A stretch of DNA of 9,203 nt, from the NCBI GenBank assembly GCA_947594095.1, contig CANQEA010000051.1, forward strand, positions 1 to 9,203, given 5' to 3'. Every line of letters starts with the position of its first letter. Positions within the stretch are counted from its first letter, which is position 1. Positions 8,875 to 9,203 of this stretch are shown here, in pieces. The notes under the pieces were generated by a model, which was given only the letters and a program-made list of their open reading frames with translations, was not told the origin of the DNA and ran no database searches. The position numbers were made by a program, and so were the translations under genes. The DNA comes from an uncultured Clostridia bacterium. GTDB taxonomy: Bacteria; Bacillota_A; Clostridia; TANB77; CAG-508.

Positions 8875-8905
8875 AAAAAAAGAGTTGATAAATTACTATC
8901 AACTC
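8875..8905 (-). terminator. Intrinsic terminator directly before the nucleotidyltransferase gene
   Basis: On the minus strand a perfect 9-bp stem (8905-8897 with 8890-8882) with a 6-nt loop is followed by seven T residues (8881-8875). The T-tract ends about 7 nt before the Shine-Dalgarno sequence of the next gene, leaving no room for a promoter. It either ends a gene lying right of the window or acts as an attenuator in the leader of the nucleotidyltransferase gene. The 300 nt to its right carry no gene, which favours a leader element or a long 3' region. Confidence 0.75.
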
Positions 8906-9203
8906 AATTATTATTTTTAATGTTATTTGTGTTTTTAAATTCATTAAAACTTTTTAAAATCGATTAAATTTTTAATGCTATTTTAATGCTACCAGACAAA
9001 ATTTATTAAAATTCATTAAAATTTTATCTCTTTATGTGTTACTATTAAATCAGCTATAACACTTTATTTTACTGTCTTTAAAACTTTTTAAAACTTATTA
9101 GCACTTTTTAAATGTTCTACGCCAATGGTTTCATAGAACAAATATGTAAATTTCGTATAATGTGCTTATTTACTATTGTTTATCCTATTATTTTACTTTC
9201 AAA
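8906..9203. other. Gene-free AT-rich region with short direct repeats
   Basis: I see no credible gene in these 298 nt. TTAAAACTTTTTAAAA occurs twice (8944-8959 and 9078-9093), with partial copies near 9101-9111. ATTAAAA-type units recur at about 8943, 9006 and 9016, and TTTTAATGCTA recurs near 8970-8991. A 7-bp inverted repeat TGTTCTA/TAGAACA (9113-9119, 9134-9140) sits just upstream of a plus-strand TATAAT (9156-9161), which could be a promoter facing right with an operator; the -35 is weak. Such repeat-rich AT tracts occur at plasmid or element origins and partition sites, but nothing here is diagnostic. Confidence 0.5.

Noticed and set aside
8847..8876. Nucleotidyltransferase start at TTG 8876
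   Set aside because: It would place the Shine-Dalgarno sequence within the coding region and the start within the terminator T-tract; ATG 8846 is preferred.

Overview
The window is AT-rich, and all genes I can support lie on the minus strand. Strong AGGAGG-type ribosome binding sites, intrinsic terminators, a sortase-anchored thioester/Cna-B adhesin and a group IIC intron point to a low-GC Gram-positive, probably a host-associated clostridium or bacillus relative (inference). A ParA/ParB pair beside a giant surface adhesin suggests an integrative conjugative element or plasmid, but no transfer, integrase or replication gene is visible.

Layout in transcription order (right to left): 8906-9203 is AT-rich and repeat-rich with no gene. 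Next come a terminator-like hairpin directly before a small nucleotidyltransferase-fold gene (8846-8382), a small hypothetical gene (8303-7953) and its terminator. An inverted repeat precedes parA (7826-6992), which overlaps parB (7041-6091) by 50 nt. A promoter, an exported K/E-rich protein (5915-5229) and a terminator follow. Then comes a 1560-residue cell-wall-anchored adhesin (5133-449) and a 14-bp hairpin. The 5' part of a group IIC intron (400 to beyond the left edge) abuts that hairpin.

The most striking observation is that parA and the adhesin are broken in plain translation but become intact if one base is skipped at three sites: 7694 in parA, and 4032 and 557 in the adhesin. Each site has the same form. 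A CGG codon stands in the reading frame, is followed by A, and the frame must move +1 so that GGA (Gly) is read. Each restored glycine is a family hallmark: the ParA Walker A' motif DADPQGD, the APKGY end of a Cna-B domain, and the TPQTG sortase motif. I scanned all CGG triplets on the coding strand. These three are the only ones in frame in any gene of the window, and none is used as arginine, while CGC, CGT, CGA, AGA and AGG are. About two dozen other CGG triplets straddle codons and do no harm. This suggests that CGG is an unassigned or 'shift' codon with programmed +1 frameshifting (or CGGA four-base decoding), rather than three independent decay events.

If the shift is real and variable, it could decide whether ParA is made and whether the adhesin is truncated, secreted or wall-anchored. 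This is inference. The observation that only shift sites carry in-frame CGG is read directly from the sequence.
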